Source of the DNA: Flaviflagellibacter sp963786225
GTDB taxonomy: Bacteria; Pseudomonadota; Alphaproteobacteria; Rhizobiales; Methylopilaceae
Length of the DNA stretch: 64,000 nt
Assembly (NCBI GenBank): GCA_963786225.1
Contig: CAWAYQ010000016.1
Coordinates: 372,001 to 436,000 of the forward strand
Reading direction: 5' to 3'
Part shown: positions 25,762 through 34,254 of the stretch, piece by piece
Numbering within the stretch: the stretch's first letter is position 1
How the letters are laid out: every line of letters starts with the position of its first letter
Notes under the pieces: generated by a model
What the model was told of the DNA's origin: nothing
Database searches by the model: none
Seen by the model: the letters and a program-made list of their open reading frames with translations, nothing else
Program-made: the position numbers and the translations under genes

Positions 25762-26925
25762 TCAGGCGAGAAACGGACTCTCGGTCTCTTCCGCGCGACG
25801 GCGCACCTTCATGGCCTGGCCCTGCCAGACGACCTTCACGCCGAACCACGCCGCTGTCCATACGACAGGAATCAGGGCATCGCGCGTCAGCAGCGCGAAG
25901 GGCATCCACCACGATGTCTGCCAGCCTTTCGCTGCGCCCAGCATGGACTCCGCCGCATAGGTGACAGCGAGAATACCCATGCCGGCCAGTATGGACGCCG
26001 CCGGATTCAACCCGACCGCAGCGAGCCCGAAGCCGACACCGAGAGCCGGCACGAGCGCGCTGCTGAGAATTTCGGGCGCAAAATACAGCGCAAACGTCAC
26101 GCGCCTGAGGCGGGCCCAGCGAATCTGCCGAGACCAGATCTCAGCGAGGCTGCGCCGGCCAAGCGGCTGTACGAACGGCTGGTCCACGAGATGAACGTGA
26201 CGCCCGATGCCGCGCACCACTTTGGTCGCGGCGGCATCTTCGGCGATCTCGCGCGCGAGCGCGCCTATACCGCCTTCGGCGTTCAGCATGGGCCGCCGCC
26301 ACAGCATGCTCTTGCCCTGCGCAAAGCCGAGTCCGCTCGCTTCCGCGGCATACTGCCAGCGCGCCTGCAGCGTGTTCAGAAACGCGCACTCCACCAGCGC
26401 CCAGAAGCCCGTCGCCCGTCCGCCGATCGGCGGGGAGCAGACGAGGCCGCTCGTCTGCCGCCAGCCGGAGAGAAGGTGCTGGATGTAATCGCGCGGCATC
26501 AGCACGTTCGAATCCGCAAGCACGACCCAATCGTGCCGCGCGGCGTTCCAGCCTTTGGCGCAATTGTTGAGCTTGGGATTGTCGCTGATGCGGTCGTCGC
26601 CGATCAGAAGGCGTGCCGGAATGCCCGGACTTTCGCCGATTCTGCGCTGGATCAACGGAACGATCGGATCATCGGCATCGGCGACGCAGAAGATGAGTTC
26701 ATACGCCGGATAATCCAGCGCATAGGCCGCGTTCAGGGTCTCGATGGAAAACGCTTCGATGCCCCGGCAGGGAATGACGACACTGACGGGGTCGGGATGC
26801 GGCTGCAAAGCGGTCACCCGCCGCCGTCGCACCCGGAAGGCCGCGACGGCGATGCTGCACAGGTTGAGAGCGGCGACCGCCTTGAAAAAGATCAGGACGA
26901 TCTCGCCGATGGCTGACTCGGTCAT
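25762..26925 (-). CDS. GT21-type glycosyltransferase (ceramide glucosyltransferase / HpnI-like)
   Basis: 387 residues. N-terminal membrane segment (IGEIVLIFFKAVAALNLCSI), then a GT-A domain: PVSVVIPCRGIEAFSIETL, CVADADDP, WVVLADSNVLMPRDYIQHL and the QxxRW-type RQIRWARLRRVTFALYF. About three C-terminal membrane segments follow. This is the layout of ceramide glucosyltransferase and of HpnI in hopanoid modification. ATG 26925 gives the N-terminal anchor; the frame is open to 27012. Lipid acceptor unknown. Confidence 0.78.
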   Translation of the reverse strand: MTESAIGEIVLIFFKAVAALNLCSIAVAAFRVRRRRVTALQPHPDPVSVVIPCRGIEAFSIETLNAAYALDYPAYELIFCVADADDPIVPLIQRRIGESPGIPARLLIGDDRISDNPKLNNCAKGWNAARHDWVVLADSNVLMPRDYIQHLLSGWRQTSGLVCSPPIGGRATGFWALVECAFLNTLQARWQYAAEASGLGFAQGKSMLWRRPMLNAEGGIGALAREIAEDAAATKVVRGIGRHVHLVDQPFVQPLGRRSLAEIWSRQIRWARLRRVTFALYFAPEILSSALVPALGVGFGLAAVGLNPAASILAGMGILAVTYAAESMLGAAKGWQTSWWMPFALLTRDALIPVVWTAAWFGVKVVWQGQAMKVRRRAEETESPFLA

Positions 26926-27081
26926 GGCCGGCCGGGCACTGCAAGCATCATATCGCACCTTCACCGAGTGATGATGATGATTTGATGACAAGCCGCCAAC
27001 GGGTGCATTCACGAAGGCGACATTCGCATTAAAGCGAGATCAGGCCGTCCGTACAACTCCGGGAGTAACGGGGCCGAAATC

Positions 27082-27435
27082 CTATGGCAGCCGGATCACG
27101 TAAGCCTTCCGCGTCGTCTCCAGAACCTCCCACGTCCCGGTGAAGCCCGGCCGCAGGACAAGTGAATCTCCGGCCTTCAGCGTCACGGCTTTTCCGCCGT
27201 CCTCGGTCACGACCGAGACGCCGCTTTCGACCCGGAAGAACTCCCACTCGTCATAGACGACGCGCCATTTCCCCGGCGTGGCTTCCCAGATTCCGGCGAA
27301 CAGTTTGCCGTCGGGCGATTCCTCGATGTTCCACGTCCGCGTGCGTGGAGTCCCGGACAGGATGCGGTCATCCGGGGGAGATCCGTCTTCCGGAGTAATA
27401 CTACCAAGGTCGAATGCCAAAATGTTTGTGGCCAT
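27082..27435 (-). CDS. Cupin domain protein (DUF861/COG3450 type)
   Basis: 117 residues. Single small cupin with the RILSGTPRTRTWNIEESPDG opening, FAGIWEATPGKWRVVYDEWE, FFRVESGVSVVTEDGG and SLVLRPGFTGTWEVLETTRK, as in the (S)-ureidoglycine aminohydrolase-like cupin group. The classical histidine metal ligands are mostly absent, as is usual in this subgroup. ATG 27435 precedes the conserved part; the frame is open further 5'. It is divergent from an RlpA-like gene across 157 bp. Confidence 0.82.
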   Translation of the reverse strand: MATNILAFDLGSITPEDGSPPDDRILSGTPRTRTWNIEESPDGKLFAGIWEATPGKWRVVYDEWEFFRVESGVSVVTEDGGKAVTLKAGDSLVLRPGFTGTWEVLETTRKAYVIRLP

Positions 27436-27592
27436 TAACACATTCCTAACTATAATATTCTTTCCGATGGGCCCCATGTCTAGCCTGGGCCAGCGTATTA
27501 ATACTGCTCCGAAATACCCGGAAGCTGCCCCATTTCTGCCCCATGCGCCCGGCACTTCACCCTCAGGTGTTGAGAAGTGGAAGGGGACAATA

Positions 27593-27952
27593 ATGCATTT
27601 CATGAAACTTGCCGCGGCAGGGGCCGCGGTGTTTGTCATGGGCTTCGCCGCTCTGCCGGCGCAGGCCAAGGGCTTTTCGGGCAAGGCGTCGTGGTACCAG
27701 ATGGGCAAGCGCACCGCTTCGGGCGCGGCCTATAAGCCGGACGGCCTCAGCGCGGCTCACCGCACGCTGCCGTTCGGCACGCGCCTGAAGGTCACGAACA
27801 CGCGTAACGGCAAGTCCGTCCATGTCGTGGTCAACGATCGCGGCCCGTTCATAGGCGGGCGCGTGCTCGACGTTTCGCGCGGCGCAGCCCGTCAGCTGGG
27901 CATGATTTCGAGCGGCACGGCCCGCGTCGAGGTTCAGGTCGCGACGAACTGA
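27593..27952 (+). CDS. RlpA-like double-psi beta-barrel secreted protein
   Basis: 119 residues. Signal peptide (MHFMKLAAAGAAVFVMGFAA, LPAQA), then the RlpA core: KASWYQMGKRTASGAAYKPD, LSAAHRTLPFGTRLKVTNTR, VVVNDRGPFIGGRVLDVSRG and AARQLGMISSGTARVEVQV. RlpA proteins are lytic transglycosylases acting on denuded septal glycan, and the catalytic Asp in VNDRGPF is present. No lipobox and no SPOR domain, so it is a minimal, probably soluble periplasmic form. Confidence 0.88.
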   Translation: MHFMKLAAAGAAVFVMGFAALPAQAKGFSGKASWYQMGKRTASGAAYKPDGLSAAHRTLPFGTRLKVTNTRNGKSVHVVVNDRGPFIGGRVLDVSRGAARQLGMISSGTARVEVQVATN

Positions 27953-28043
27953 TATGTGCGGGGCGGGGACACTCCCGCCCTGCCGCTTTTCGGGGAACCC
28001 CATCCACGGCGCAAGGGTTGATCGGGAAAGGGAGACCCGATCC

Positions 28044-28223
28044 ATGAGCAAAGCCTCGCCGAACTCGCCGGCCAACCAGAACTCCAAGGCCGGCTCCGCC
28101 AAGCAGCAAGCTGCCCGGAAAGCGGCGAAGCAGCACGATCGCGAAAGTCCGGAAGATCGCGGACAAGCGGCCAATACCAGGATCAACACCACCCATCAGG
28201 GCGGCTTCCAGGGGCCCAAATAG
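28044..28223 (+). CDS. Small hydrophilic basic protein, 59 residues
   Basis: MSKASPNSPANQNSKAGSAK, then a helical stretch QQAARKAAKQHDRESPEDRG, then ANTRINTTHQGGFQGPK. Rich in Lys, Ala, Gln and Asn, with no hydrophobic core, so likely disordered. The ribosome site GGGAGAC at 28030-28036 is good. It sits 64 bp before the DoxX gene on the same strand. No family recognised; small KGQ-rich proteins of this kind are often stress-related, but that is a guess. Confidence 0.6.
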   Translation: MSKASPNSPANQNSKAGSAKQQAARKAAKQHDRESPEDRGQAANTRINTTHQGGFQGPK

Positions 28224-28287
28224 CCGCTGGTGCGACGCAGTGCTTTCGCCCATTCTCTCCCGGCAACCGCCTGGGAGGGGCCTAACT

Positions 28288-28680
28288 ATGTTGACTATTT
28301 TTGACCGCAGCAGTTCGTGGCAAAGCGAAGCCCGCGGTGTGCTGCGTATCGTGACAGGCCTGCTGCTTCTGCAGCACGGCGCTCAGAAGCTGTTCGCGTT
28401 CCCCGATGCATCCAAGCCGACCGTCGAACTGGCATCCCTGATGGGCGCCGCCGGCATCATCGAGTTCGTCGGTGCCATTTTGTTCATCCTCGGTCTCTTC
28501 ACGCGGCCGGTGGCGTTCATCCTCGCGGGCTTCACCGCGGTCGCCTATTGGATGGTCCACGCGCCGCGGGGGCCGTTCCCGATTCTGAACATGGGCGAAC
28601 TGGCCGCCCTCTACTGCTTCGTCTTCCTGTATTTCGTCGCGGCCGGCGCCGGCGCGTGGAGCGTCGACGCCAAGCGTTGA
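28288..28680 (+). CDS. DoxX family membrane protein
   Basis: 130 residues with four hydrophobic segments, the DoxX/DUF1634-like pattern. Typical parts: LRIVTGLLLLQHGAQKLFAF, MGAAGIIEFVGAILFILGLF, TRPVAFILAGFTAVAYW and NMGELAALYCFVFLYFVAAG. DoxX-like proteins have been linked to redox and thiol stress; the molecular function is unsettled. ATG 28288 was chosen because it has a GGGAGGGG ribosome site; the frame extends upstream. Confidence 0.9.
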   Translation: MLTIFDRSSSWQSEARGVLRIVTGLLLLQHGAQKLFAFPDASKPTVELASLMGAAGIIEFVGAILFILGLFTRPVAFILAGFTAVAYWMVHAPRGPFPILNMGELAALYCFVFLYFVAAGAGAWSVDAKR

Positions 28681-28691
28681 CGCTTTAAGCT

Positions 28692-29021
28692 TCAGCCGTC
28701 GCAGCTTTTCGCGAATGTCGCGCGAAGCTCGGCGGCCGAGGCGTCGGCTTGTCCCATCCTGTCCGACCGCTCGCCGCCTTCGGTGCACCGGCCGAAGACT
28801 TCGCTCGCATGTTCAAGCGTGAGGACATGCACGCGCATGGCGCTGCATTTTTCCGCAGGGGTCGATGTCTGAACGGAATCGAGTTTGCGCTGGGTGGCCT
28901 TCAGATCCACGTCGATCTGACGAAGGGCCGCCTTGCAGTGCACCGAGCCGAAGACCTGCGCGAAGGCGGGCGGGGCAAAAAGAACGACGCAGGCGAAAAG
29001 AAGCGCGGTGCGCATGAACAT
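28692..29021 (-). CDS. Small secreted hypothetical protein
   Basis: 109 residues from ATG 29021, with GGGAG seven bases upstream; an in-frame start at 29036 adds MSGAL. Signal peptide MFMRTALLFACVVLFAPPAF, then a helical mature domain with four Cys (HCKAALR, EKCSAMR, GRCTEGG and KSCDG), probably two disulfides. No family recognised. It converges on the DoxX gene. Confidence 0.62.
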   Translation of the reverse strand: MFMRTALLFACVVLFAPPAFAQVFGSVHCKAALRQIDVDLKATQRKLDSVQTSTPAEKCSAMRVHVLTLEHASEVFGRCTEGGERSDRMGQADASAAELRATFAKSCDG

Positions 29022-29277
29022 AAGGGCTCCCGACAAAGGTGCGCACTTATATCGCGATTTTCCGCCCGCCAGGCGCGGCTATTGACGCAGGCGAACCGGC
29101 GAGACGCCGAGCTTCCGCCTTGGTCGCTGACGTTATCCTTGGCCAGGCGGCGGTGAGGGGAGGCTGCGAGGACAGCCAAATCGCCACCGGGAGGTTCCAC
29201 TGCGCGGCATAGTTCCACACAAAAAGCCGACCGGTTTTACCCGGCCGGCTTTGCGCCTTTCGGCGGGAAACTCGGTC
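29022..29277. other. Intergenic region with a terminator
   Basis: 256 bp between two minus-strand small secreted-protein genes. It contains the hairpin at 29223-29253 and presumably the promoter of the gene ending at 28692. No other gene is visible. Confidence 0.4.
29223..29253 (-). terminator. Intrinsic terminator of the PepSY-like gene
   Basis: AAAGCCGACCGG, loop TTTTAC, CCGGCCGGCTTT with one mismatch. On the minus strand the stem is followed by TTTTT after AAAGCC pairs, giving a proper T-run, so it fits the gene at 29278-29535. Confidence 0.75.
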
Positions 29278-29535
29278 CTAGTCCAAATCAATGATCACGA
29301 AGGCAGGATCCAGCGTGACGTCATGCGACCTGCCGTCCTGGTCGATCGCGTCGTCGACCTGCCACTCGTCGCCATCCAACTCGATCCTGCCCCAGGACGA
29401 AAAGCCCTCGGAGAACAGGACATTGCCGATCATCGCGTTTTCCTCGGCGGTCGGTGCGCGGTCGGCAAGTGCAGCCGTAAGCGGGACGGCTGCGAACATG
29501 GCCGTGAACGCGGCGATACGAAGTGTCTTGGACAT
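29278..29535 (-). CDS. Small secreted PepSY-like protein
   Basis: 85 residues from ATG 29535. Signal peptide MSKTLRIAAFTAMFAAVPLT, ALA, then DRAPTAEENAMIGNVLFSEG and FSSWGRIELDGDEWQVDDAI with DPAFVIIDLD. The strand-helix-strand pattern with an acidic face resembles the PepSY-type small periplasmic proteins found widely in Alphaproteobacteria, where they are thought to bind ligands or inhibit proteases. The family call is tentative. It ends at the terminator at 29223-29253. Confidence 0.62.
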   Translation of the reverse strand: MSKTLRIAAFTAMFAAVPLTAALADRAPTAEENAMIGNVLFSEGFSSWGRIELDGDEWQVDDAIDQDGRSHDVTLDPAFVIIDLD

Positions 29536-29630
29536 GATTTCTCCAGTGCTGCTTGAGGATAGCAAGGCATAGGAGAATTTAGGGCGGAATGGAGTGACGG
29601 GAAGCCGTAACGCGTCGAACTCTCCCCCAA

Positions 29631-32315
29631 TCAGCGGCGTTTGCCGCCCCCCCGCCCGCCGCTGGAACGTCCACCCTGTGTGATGCGCCGCACCTCGACC
29701 TCTTCGTCGTGCGCTTCCGATGCCAGTCCCTCAACCAGCGAACGCGGCGCCGCGAGCGGCAGATCGCGATTGTGCGGTCCCATTTCCTTCAGCGTCGGCT
29801 TGTGCACGCGCGAGCGCGAACGTGTTTCGCCGAATTTTCCGGCACCGTCCTCGACGTCGGACTGGCGGACCAGCGCATCGTCCGCAATGAGCAGCTCGGT
29901 CTCACGCAGCCGCTTGAGTTCATCACGCAGTCGCGCGGCTTCCTCGAATTCGAGATTGGCCGCAGCTTCACGCATGCGCTTTTCGAGATCGGCGAGCGTC
30001 GTCTGGAAATTGTGGCCGATAAGCGCCCCGTCCTGGACGAGGCCGGTATCGACCCGCACATGGTCGCGCTCATACACGCTGTCGAGGATGTCGGCGATGC
30101 GCGCCTTCACGCTCTGGGGCGTGATGCCGTGTTCGGTATTGTAGGCGATCTGCTTTTCGCGCCGCCGCCCAGTTTCGGCCATCGCGCGCTCCATCGAGCC
30201 CGTCACATGGTCGGCATAAAGGATAACCTTGCCGTCGACGTTGCGCGCCGCGCGGCCGATCGTCTGCACGAGAGAGGTTTCGGAGCGCAGGAAGCCTTCC
30301 TTGTCGGCATCGAGGATCGCGACCAGTGCGCATTCCGGAATGTCGAGGCCCTCGCGCAGAAGGTTGATGCCGACCAGGACGTCGAATGCGCCGAGCCTGA
30401 GATCGCGGATGATCTCGATGCGTTCGATCGTATCGATATCGGAATGCATGTAGCGCACGCGAACCCCTGCCTCATGCAGATATTCGGTGAGGTCCTCGGC
30501 CATCCTTTTGGTCAGCACGGTGACGAGCGTGCGGTACCCGTTTTTGGCGGTTTCGCGGATCTCGCCGAGCACGTCGTCGACCTGACTTCGGGCCGGGCGC
30601 ACTTCGACCGGCGGATCGATCAGGCCGGTCGGGCGAATGACCTGTTCGGCGAACACGCCGCCTGTCTGTTCCATCTCCCATTTGCCGGGCGTCGCCGAGA
30701 CATGGATCGTCTGCGGCCGCATCGCCTCCCATTCCTCGAACCGCATCGGACGGTTGTCCATGCAGCTCGGAAGACGGAAGCCGTATTCGGCAAGCGTCGC
30801 CTTGCGGCGGAAGTCGCCGCGATACATGGCGCCGATCTGCGGGATCGTGACATGGCTCTCGTCGGTGAAGACGAGGGCATTGTCGGGGAGGTATTCGAAC
30901 AGAGTCGGCGGCGGCTCGCCGGGCTTCCTGCCCGTCAGCCAGCGCGAATAATTTTCGATGCCGGCGCACGAACCCGTCGCCTCCATCATTTCGAGATCGA
31001 ACATCGTGCGCTGTTCGAGCCGCTGCGCTTCCAGCAGCCGGCCCATTTTGTTGAGCTCGTCGAGGCGCATGCGCAGCTCTTCGCGAATGCCCTTGATGGA
31101 TTGCAGCAGGGTCGGGCGCGGCGTCACATAATGCGAGTTGGCGTAGATCTTGATGAAGGCGAGGTCGTTCGTCTTGCGCCCGGTCAGCGGGTCGAATTCC
31201 TGAATGCTTTCGATCTCGTCGCCGAACAGGCCGATGCGCCAGGCGCGGTCTTCATAGTGCGCCGGAAAAATCTCGATCGTGTCGCCGCGCACGCGGAACG
31301 TGCCGCGCGTGAAGTTCATGTCGGAGCGCTTGTATTGGGTCGCCACCAGATCGTTGACAAGCTGGCGCTGATTTATACGCTCGCCCACCTTCAGGCCGAA
31401 CGTCATCGCGGTATAGGTCTCGACCGAGCCGATGCCGTAGATGCACGACACGGACGCCACGATGATCACATCGTCACGCTCCAGCAGCGCGCGCGTCGCC
31501 GAATGCCGCATCCGGTCGATCTGTTCGTTGATCGACGAATCCTTTTCAATATAGGTGTCGGTGCGTGGTACATACGCTTCCGGCTGATAATAATCGTAGT
31601 ACGAAACGAAATACTCGACCGAGTTCTCCGGGAAGAAGCTCTTGAACTCGCCGTAGAGCTGGGCGGCAAGCGTCTTGTTCGGCGCGAGGATGAGGGCAGG
31701 GCGCTGCGTTGCCTCGATCACCTTGGCCATGGTGAAGGTCTTGCCCGAGCCGGTCACGCCGAGCAGAACCTGATCGCGTTCCGCGGTCTTCACGCCGCCG
31801 ACGAGTTCCTCGATCGCCGTGGGCTGATCGCCCGCGGGCTCGAACTCCGAGGCCAACTGCAATCTCTTTCCGCCTTCCCATTTCTCCGGGCGGGCAGGGC
31901 GGTGCGGCGTCCACACTTTGCCCTGCAGCTCCGGACGGCCGTGCTGGATCAGATCTTCAAGTGCCGCGACGGTGGCCGAAACCCCGCCCACGCCGCCGTC
32001 CGACAGAGCGGGTTTGGCAAACGGGCTCGGATAGGATGAGGAGACATCGGCGCTGCTTGGAGCATCCGTCTCCTTCGCGGCATCCCAGCGGCGGTCGCGC
32101 GGCGCCGTGTCGGGCGTCGCGTTGCGGCGGGTGCGGGTGCTCACTTTTTTCGGCGCGCGCGCCTGCGCGTCCTCGGCCGCCTTCGGCCCGCGGCCGAGTG
32201 CGTCGAGCAGAGCAGGATCACCGATCAGACCGGAAAAGTCCGCCGGCTCGCTGGCGTCGTAGGAGGCCTGCGGCCGTTCATTCAGGCCATCAGGATGTCT
32301 TGGTTTGCGAGGCAT
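29631..32315 (-). CDS. uvrB: Excinuclease ABC subunit B
   Basis: 894 residues, longer than the usual 670-700. Damage-verifying helicase of nucleotide excision repair. About 160 disordered residues (Pro/Arg/Ala-rich, with RAPKKVSTRTRRNATPD) precede the conserved core. Walker A GVTGSGKTFTMAKVI, YYDYYQPEAYVPRTDTYIEK (beta-hairpin), DEI-type helicase motif VFTDESHVTIPQ, GINLLREGLDIPE and QTIGRAARNVDGKVILYAD follow. A UVR domain (TTLADLEKRMREAAANLEFE) precedes a Gly/Arg tail (SSGGRGGGKRR). Confidence 0.97.
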   Translation of the reverse strand: MPRKPRHPDGLNERPQASYDASEPADFSGLIGDPALLDALGRGPKAAEDAQARAPKKVSTRTRRNATPDTAPRDRRWDAAKETDAPSSADVSSSYPSPFAKPALSDGGVGGVSATVAALEDLIQHGRPELQGKVWTPHRPARPEKWEGGKRLQLASEFEPAGDQPTAIEELVGGVKTAERDQVLLGVTGSGKTFTMAKVIEATQRPALILAPNKTLAAQLYGEFKSFFPENSVEYFVSYYDYYQPEAYVPRTDTYIEKDSSINEQIDRMRHSATRALLERDDVIIVASVSCIYGIGSVETYTAMTFGLKVGERINQRQLVNDLVATQYKRSDMNFTRGTFRVRGDTIEIFPAHYEDRAWRIGLFGDEIESIQEFDPLTGRKTNDLAFIKIYANSHYVTPRPTLLQSIKGIREELRMRLDELNKMGRLLEAQRLEQRTMFDLEMMEATGSCAGIENYSRWLTGRKPGEPPPTLFEYLPDNALVFTDESHVTIPQIGAMYRGDFRRKATLAEYGFRLPSCMDNRPMRFEEWEAMRPQTIHVSATPGKWEMEQTGGVFAEQVIRPTGLIDPPVEVRPARSQVDDVLGEIRETAKNGYRTLVTVLTKRMAEDLTEYLHEAGVRVRYMHSDIDTIERIEIIRDLRLGAFDVLVGINLLREGLDIPECALVAILDADKEGFLRSETSLVQTIGRAARNVDGKVILYADHVTGSMERAMAETGRRREKQIAYNTEHGITPQSVKARIADILDSVYERDHVRVDTGLVQDGALIGHNFQTTLADLEKRMREAAANLEFEEAARLRDELKRLRETELLIADDALVRQSDVEDGAGKFGETRSRSRVHKPTLKEMGPHNRDLPLAAPRSLVEGLASEAHDEEVEVRRITQGGRSSGGRGGGKRR

Positions 32316-32372
32316 GTGCGGAATATGGTCGTGTTCGCGGCGGAATCAAATCGTCAGTCTCGGGAGCCAGCT

Positions 32373-33524
32373 ATGCTCGTCCGTCTTTTCATCACTCTCG
32401 CCGGCCTCGCTATGGCCGCGCCAGCTTTCGCGCAGGGCTCCTGCGTGCCGAAGGATACACCGGACACCGGCGCATCACAGACGGCACCCGCATTGTTCGC
32501 GCATTGCGTCGGCGACGGAAAATGCGGCGCCGTGGACAAGAGCGGCGCCTGGCGCATCCCGCCGAAATATTCGGACGTGTTGCTTGAGGGCGATTTCATC
32601 GTCGTCCCCGAAAACGACGACTGGAGTAAATTTGCTTTCCTCGACAAGGATGGCACGCGCCTCGGCGGCGGCGATTATTCGATCAGCGTCGAAGAACAGC
32701 TACCTGTCTCCGAAGGCCTTCTTCCGGTCCAGGTCGGGGAAAAAACCGGCTTTGTGGACCGCACCGGCAAACTCGTCGTTCCCGCCGAGTTCAGCTACGC
32801 ATGGGCGTTCGAACACGGACTGTCCGCCGCCGAAAAGGACGGCCAGTACGGCTATATCGACAAGACCGGCGCCTTCGTCGTCATGGCGCCTGCGGGCTAT
32901 GACGATCTCAGCGGCTTCATGAGCGACGTCGCCGTCGTCGGCAAGGAAGGCAAATTCGGCCTGATCGACAAGACGGGAAAGTTCGTCCTCGAACCGAAAT
33001 TCATCGCGCTCTACGCCGACGGCGATGTGCTGATCGCTTTGGAGAACGATGCATCCGGCATCGTCGACCGCGCGGGCAATTGGGTGTCCAAGCCCGAATT
33101 CGCTTCGATCGGCCAGTTCTCCAAAGGTCTCGCGCCCGCGCAAACCGGCGAGAAATGGGGCTTCATCGACACCTGCGGAAACTGGAAGATCGAAGCCAAA
33201 TACGACAACGTGGTCGGCTTCGAAGCCGGTCCGGCACGCGTGAAGTCGGGCGAGAAATGGGGCCTGATCGACGAGTCCGGCGCGGAGATTTACCCTCCGA
33301 CAGCGACCTATATCGGCGAGGGGGCCTGGACCGACGGCCTGATTTCGTTTTCACCCGACGACACCAAATACGGCCTGATGGATACGACGGGCAAAGTGGT
33401 GATCGAGCCGAAATACGACAGCGTCGAACCGCTCGGCGGCGGCGTGCTGCTATCCTACACCGGCGAAGACGAAAAATTGCTCAACCTCGACGGCAGCGAA
33501 ATCAAGATCGCGCCTGCGCGGTAA
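32373..33524 (+). CDS. Secreted WG-repeat protein
   Basis: 383 residues. Signal peptide MLVRLFITLAGLAMAAPAFA then QGSCVP. Eight or so WG-type repeats follow, each of the form (F/Y/W)GxIDKTGxxVxxPxYD, for example YGYIDKTGAFVVMAPAGYDD, FGLIDKTGKFVLEPKF, WGFIDTCGNWKIEAKYD, WGLIDESGAEIYPP and YGLMDTTGKVVIEPKYDSV. Such repeats fold as beta-sheet units in periplasmic or surface proteins; the function is unknown. It is divergent from uvrB (57 bp) and converges on the AlgH-like gene. Confidence 0.88.
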   Translation: MLVRLFITLAGLAMAAPAFAQGSCVPKDTPDTGASQTAPALFAHCVGDGKCGAVDKSGAWRIPPKYSDVLLEGDFIVVPENDDWSKFAFLDKDGTRLGGGDYSISVEEQLPVSEGLLPVQVGEKTGFVDRTGKLVVPAEFSYAWAFEHGLSAAEKDGQYGYIDKTGAFVVMAPAGYDDLSGFMSDVAVVGKEGKFGLIDKTGKFVLEPKFIALYADGDVLIALENDASGIVDRAGNWVSKPEFASIGQFSKGLAPAQTGEKWGFIDTCGNWKIEAKYDNVVGFEAGPARVKSGEKWGLIDESGAEIYPPTATYIGEGAWTDGLISFSPDDTKYGLMDTTGKVVIEPKYDSVEPLGGGVLLSYTGEDEKLLNLDGSEIKIAPAR

Positions 33525-33529
33525 TTACG

Positions 33530-34159
33530 TCACGCGTGTCCCGAATCCGTTGACAGCATCCGAGGATCGACGCCGATCTTGCGCAGGCAGCGGTCGTATT
33601 TCGCCTCGGTCGGGGTGTCGAAGATGAGTTCGGAATCCGCCGGGCAATTGAGCCAACCGTTCGCCTGGATCTCGGTTTCGAGCTGTCCCGGCGCCCATCC
33701 GGCATAGCCGAGCGCCAGAACCGCCGCGGCCGGACCGCCGCCGCTGGCGATGGCTTTCAGGATGTCGAGCGTCGCGGTCAGTGAAATCGCCTCGTCGATC
33801 GGCAGCGTCGAATTCTCGATGAAGAAATCGGCGGTGTGAAGAACGAAACCGCGTCCGGTTTCGACCGGCCCCCCTCGCAGGACGCAGATGTGCTCGGCGT
33901 TCGAGGGCAGGCGAATGCTGTCGCCGTCCGGAATGATGTCGAGTTGGACCAGGAGATCGGGGAAATTGATGTTCTGCGCGGGCTGGTTGACCACGATGCC
34001 CATCGCGCCATCCGGCGAGTGCGCGCACATATAGATCACAGCGCGTGAAAAACGGTCGTCGAGCATCCCGGGCATCGCGACGATCAGCTGGCCGTCGAGA
34101 TAGCCCTCACCAGTGAACGGTCTGGAGCCCGAGGGAATCATGTTTATGAGTGTAGGCAT
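33530..34159 (-). CDS. YqgE/AlgH family protein
   Basis: 209 residues from ATG 34159. The core matches UPF0301: GYLDGQLIVAMPGMLDDRFS, AVIYMCAHSPDGAMGIVVNQ, LRGGPVETGRGFVLHTADF, LALGYAGWAPGQLETEIQAN and WLNCPADSELIFDTP, all conserved. AlgH was named for an alginate regulatory locus, but its biochemical role is unknown. It converges on the WG-repeat gene and is divergent from the DsbD-N gene. Confidence 0.93.
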   Translation of the reverse strand: MPTLINMIPSGSRPFTGEGYLDGQLIVAMPGMLDDRFSRAVIYMCAHSPDGAMGIVVNQPAQNINFPDLLVQLDIIPDGDSIRLPSNAEHICVLRGGPVETGRGFVLHTADFFIENSTLPIDEAISLTATLDILKAIASGGGPAAAVLALGYAGWAPGQLETEIQANGWLNCPADSELIFDTPTEAKYDRCLRKIGVDPRMLSTDSGHA

Positions 34160-34254
34160 GGTCCTCCCGCTTTGAAAGATGCCCGGATGCTTCAAGTTCA
34201 CCGCTCACGCAAGTGTGGTTGGTCGGCGGCTTCTGCCGGGGCTACGCCTCACGC

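Noticed and set aside
29709..32039. A 776-codon open frame antisense to uvrB
   Set aside because: GC-rich codon-position shadow; its protein is Arg/Asp/His-rich without motifs, while uvrB is unmistakable.
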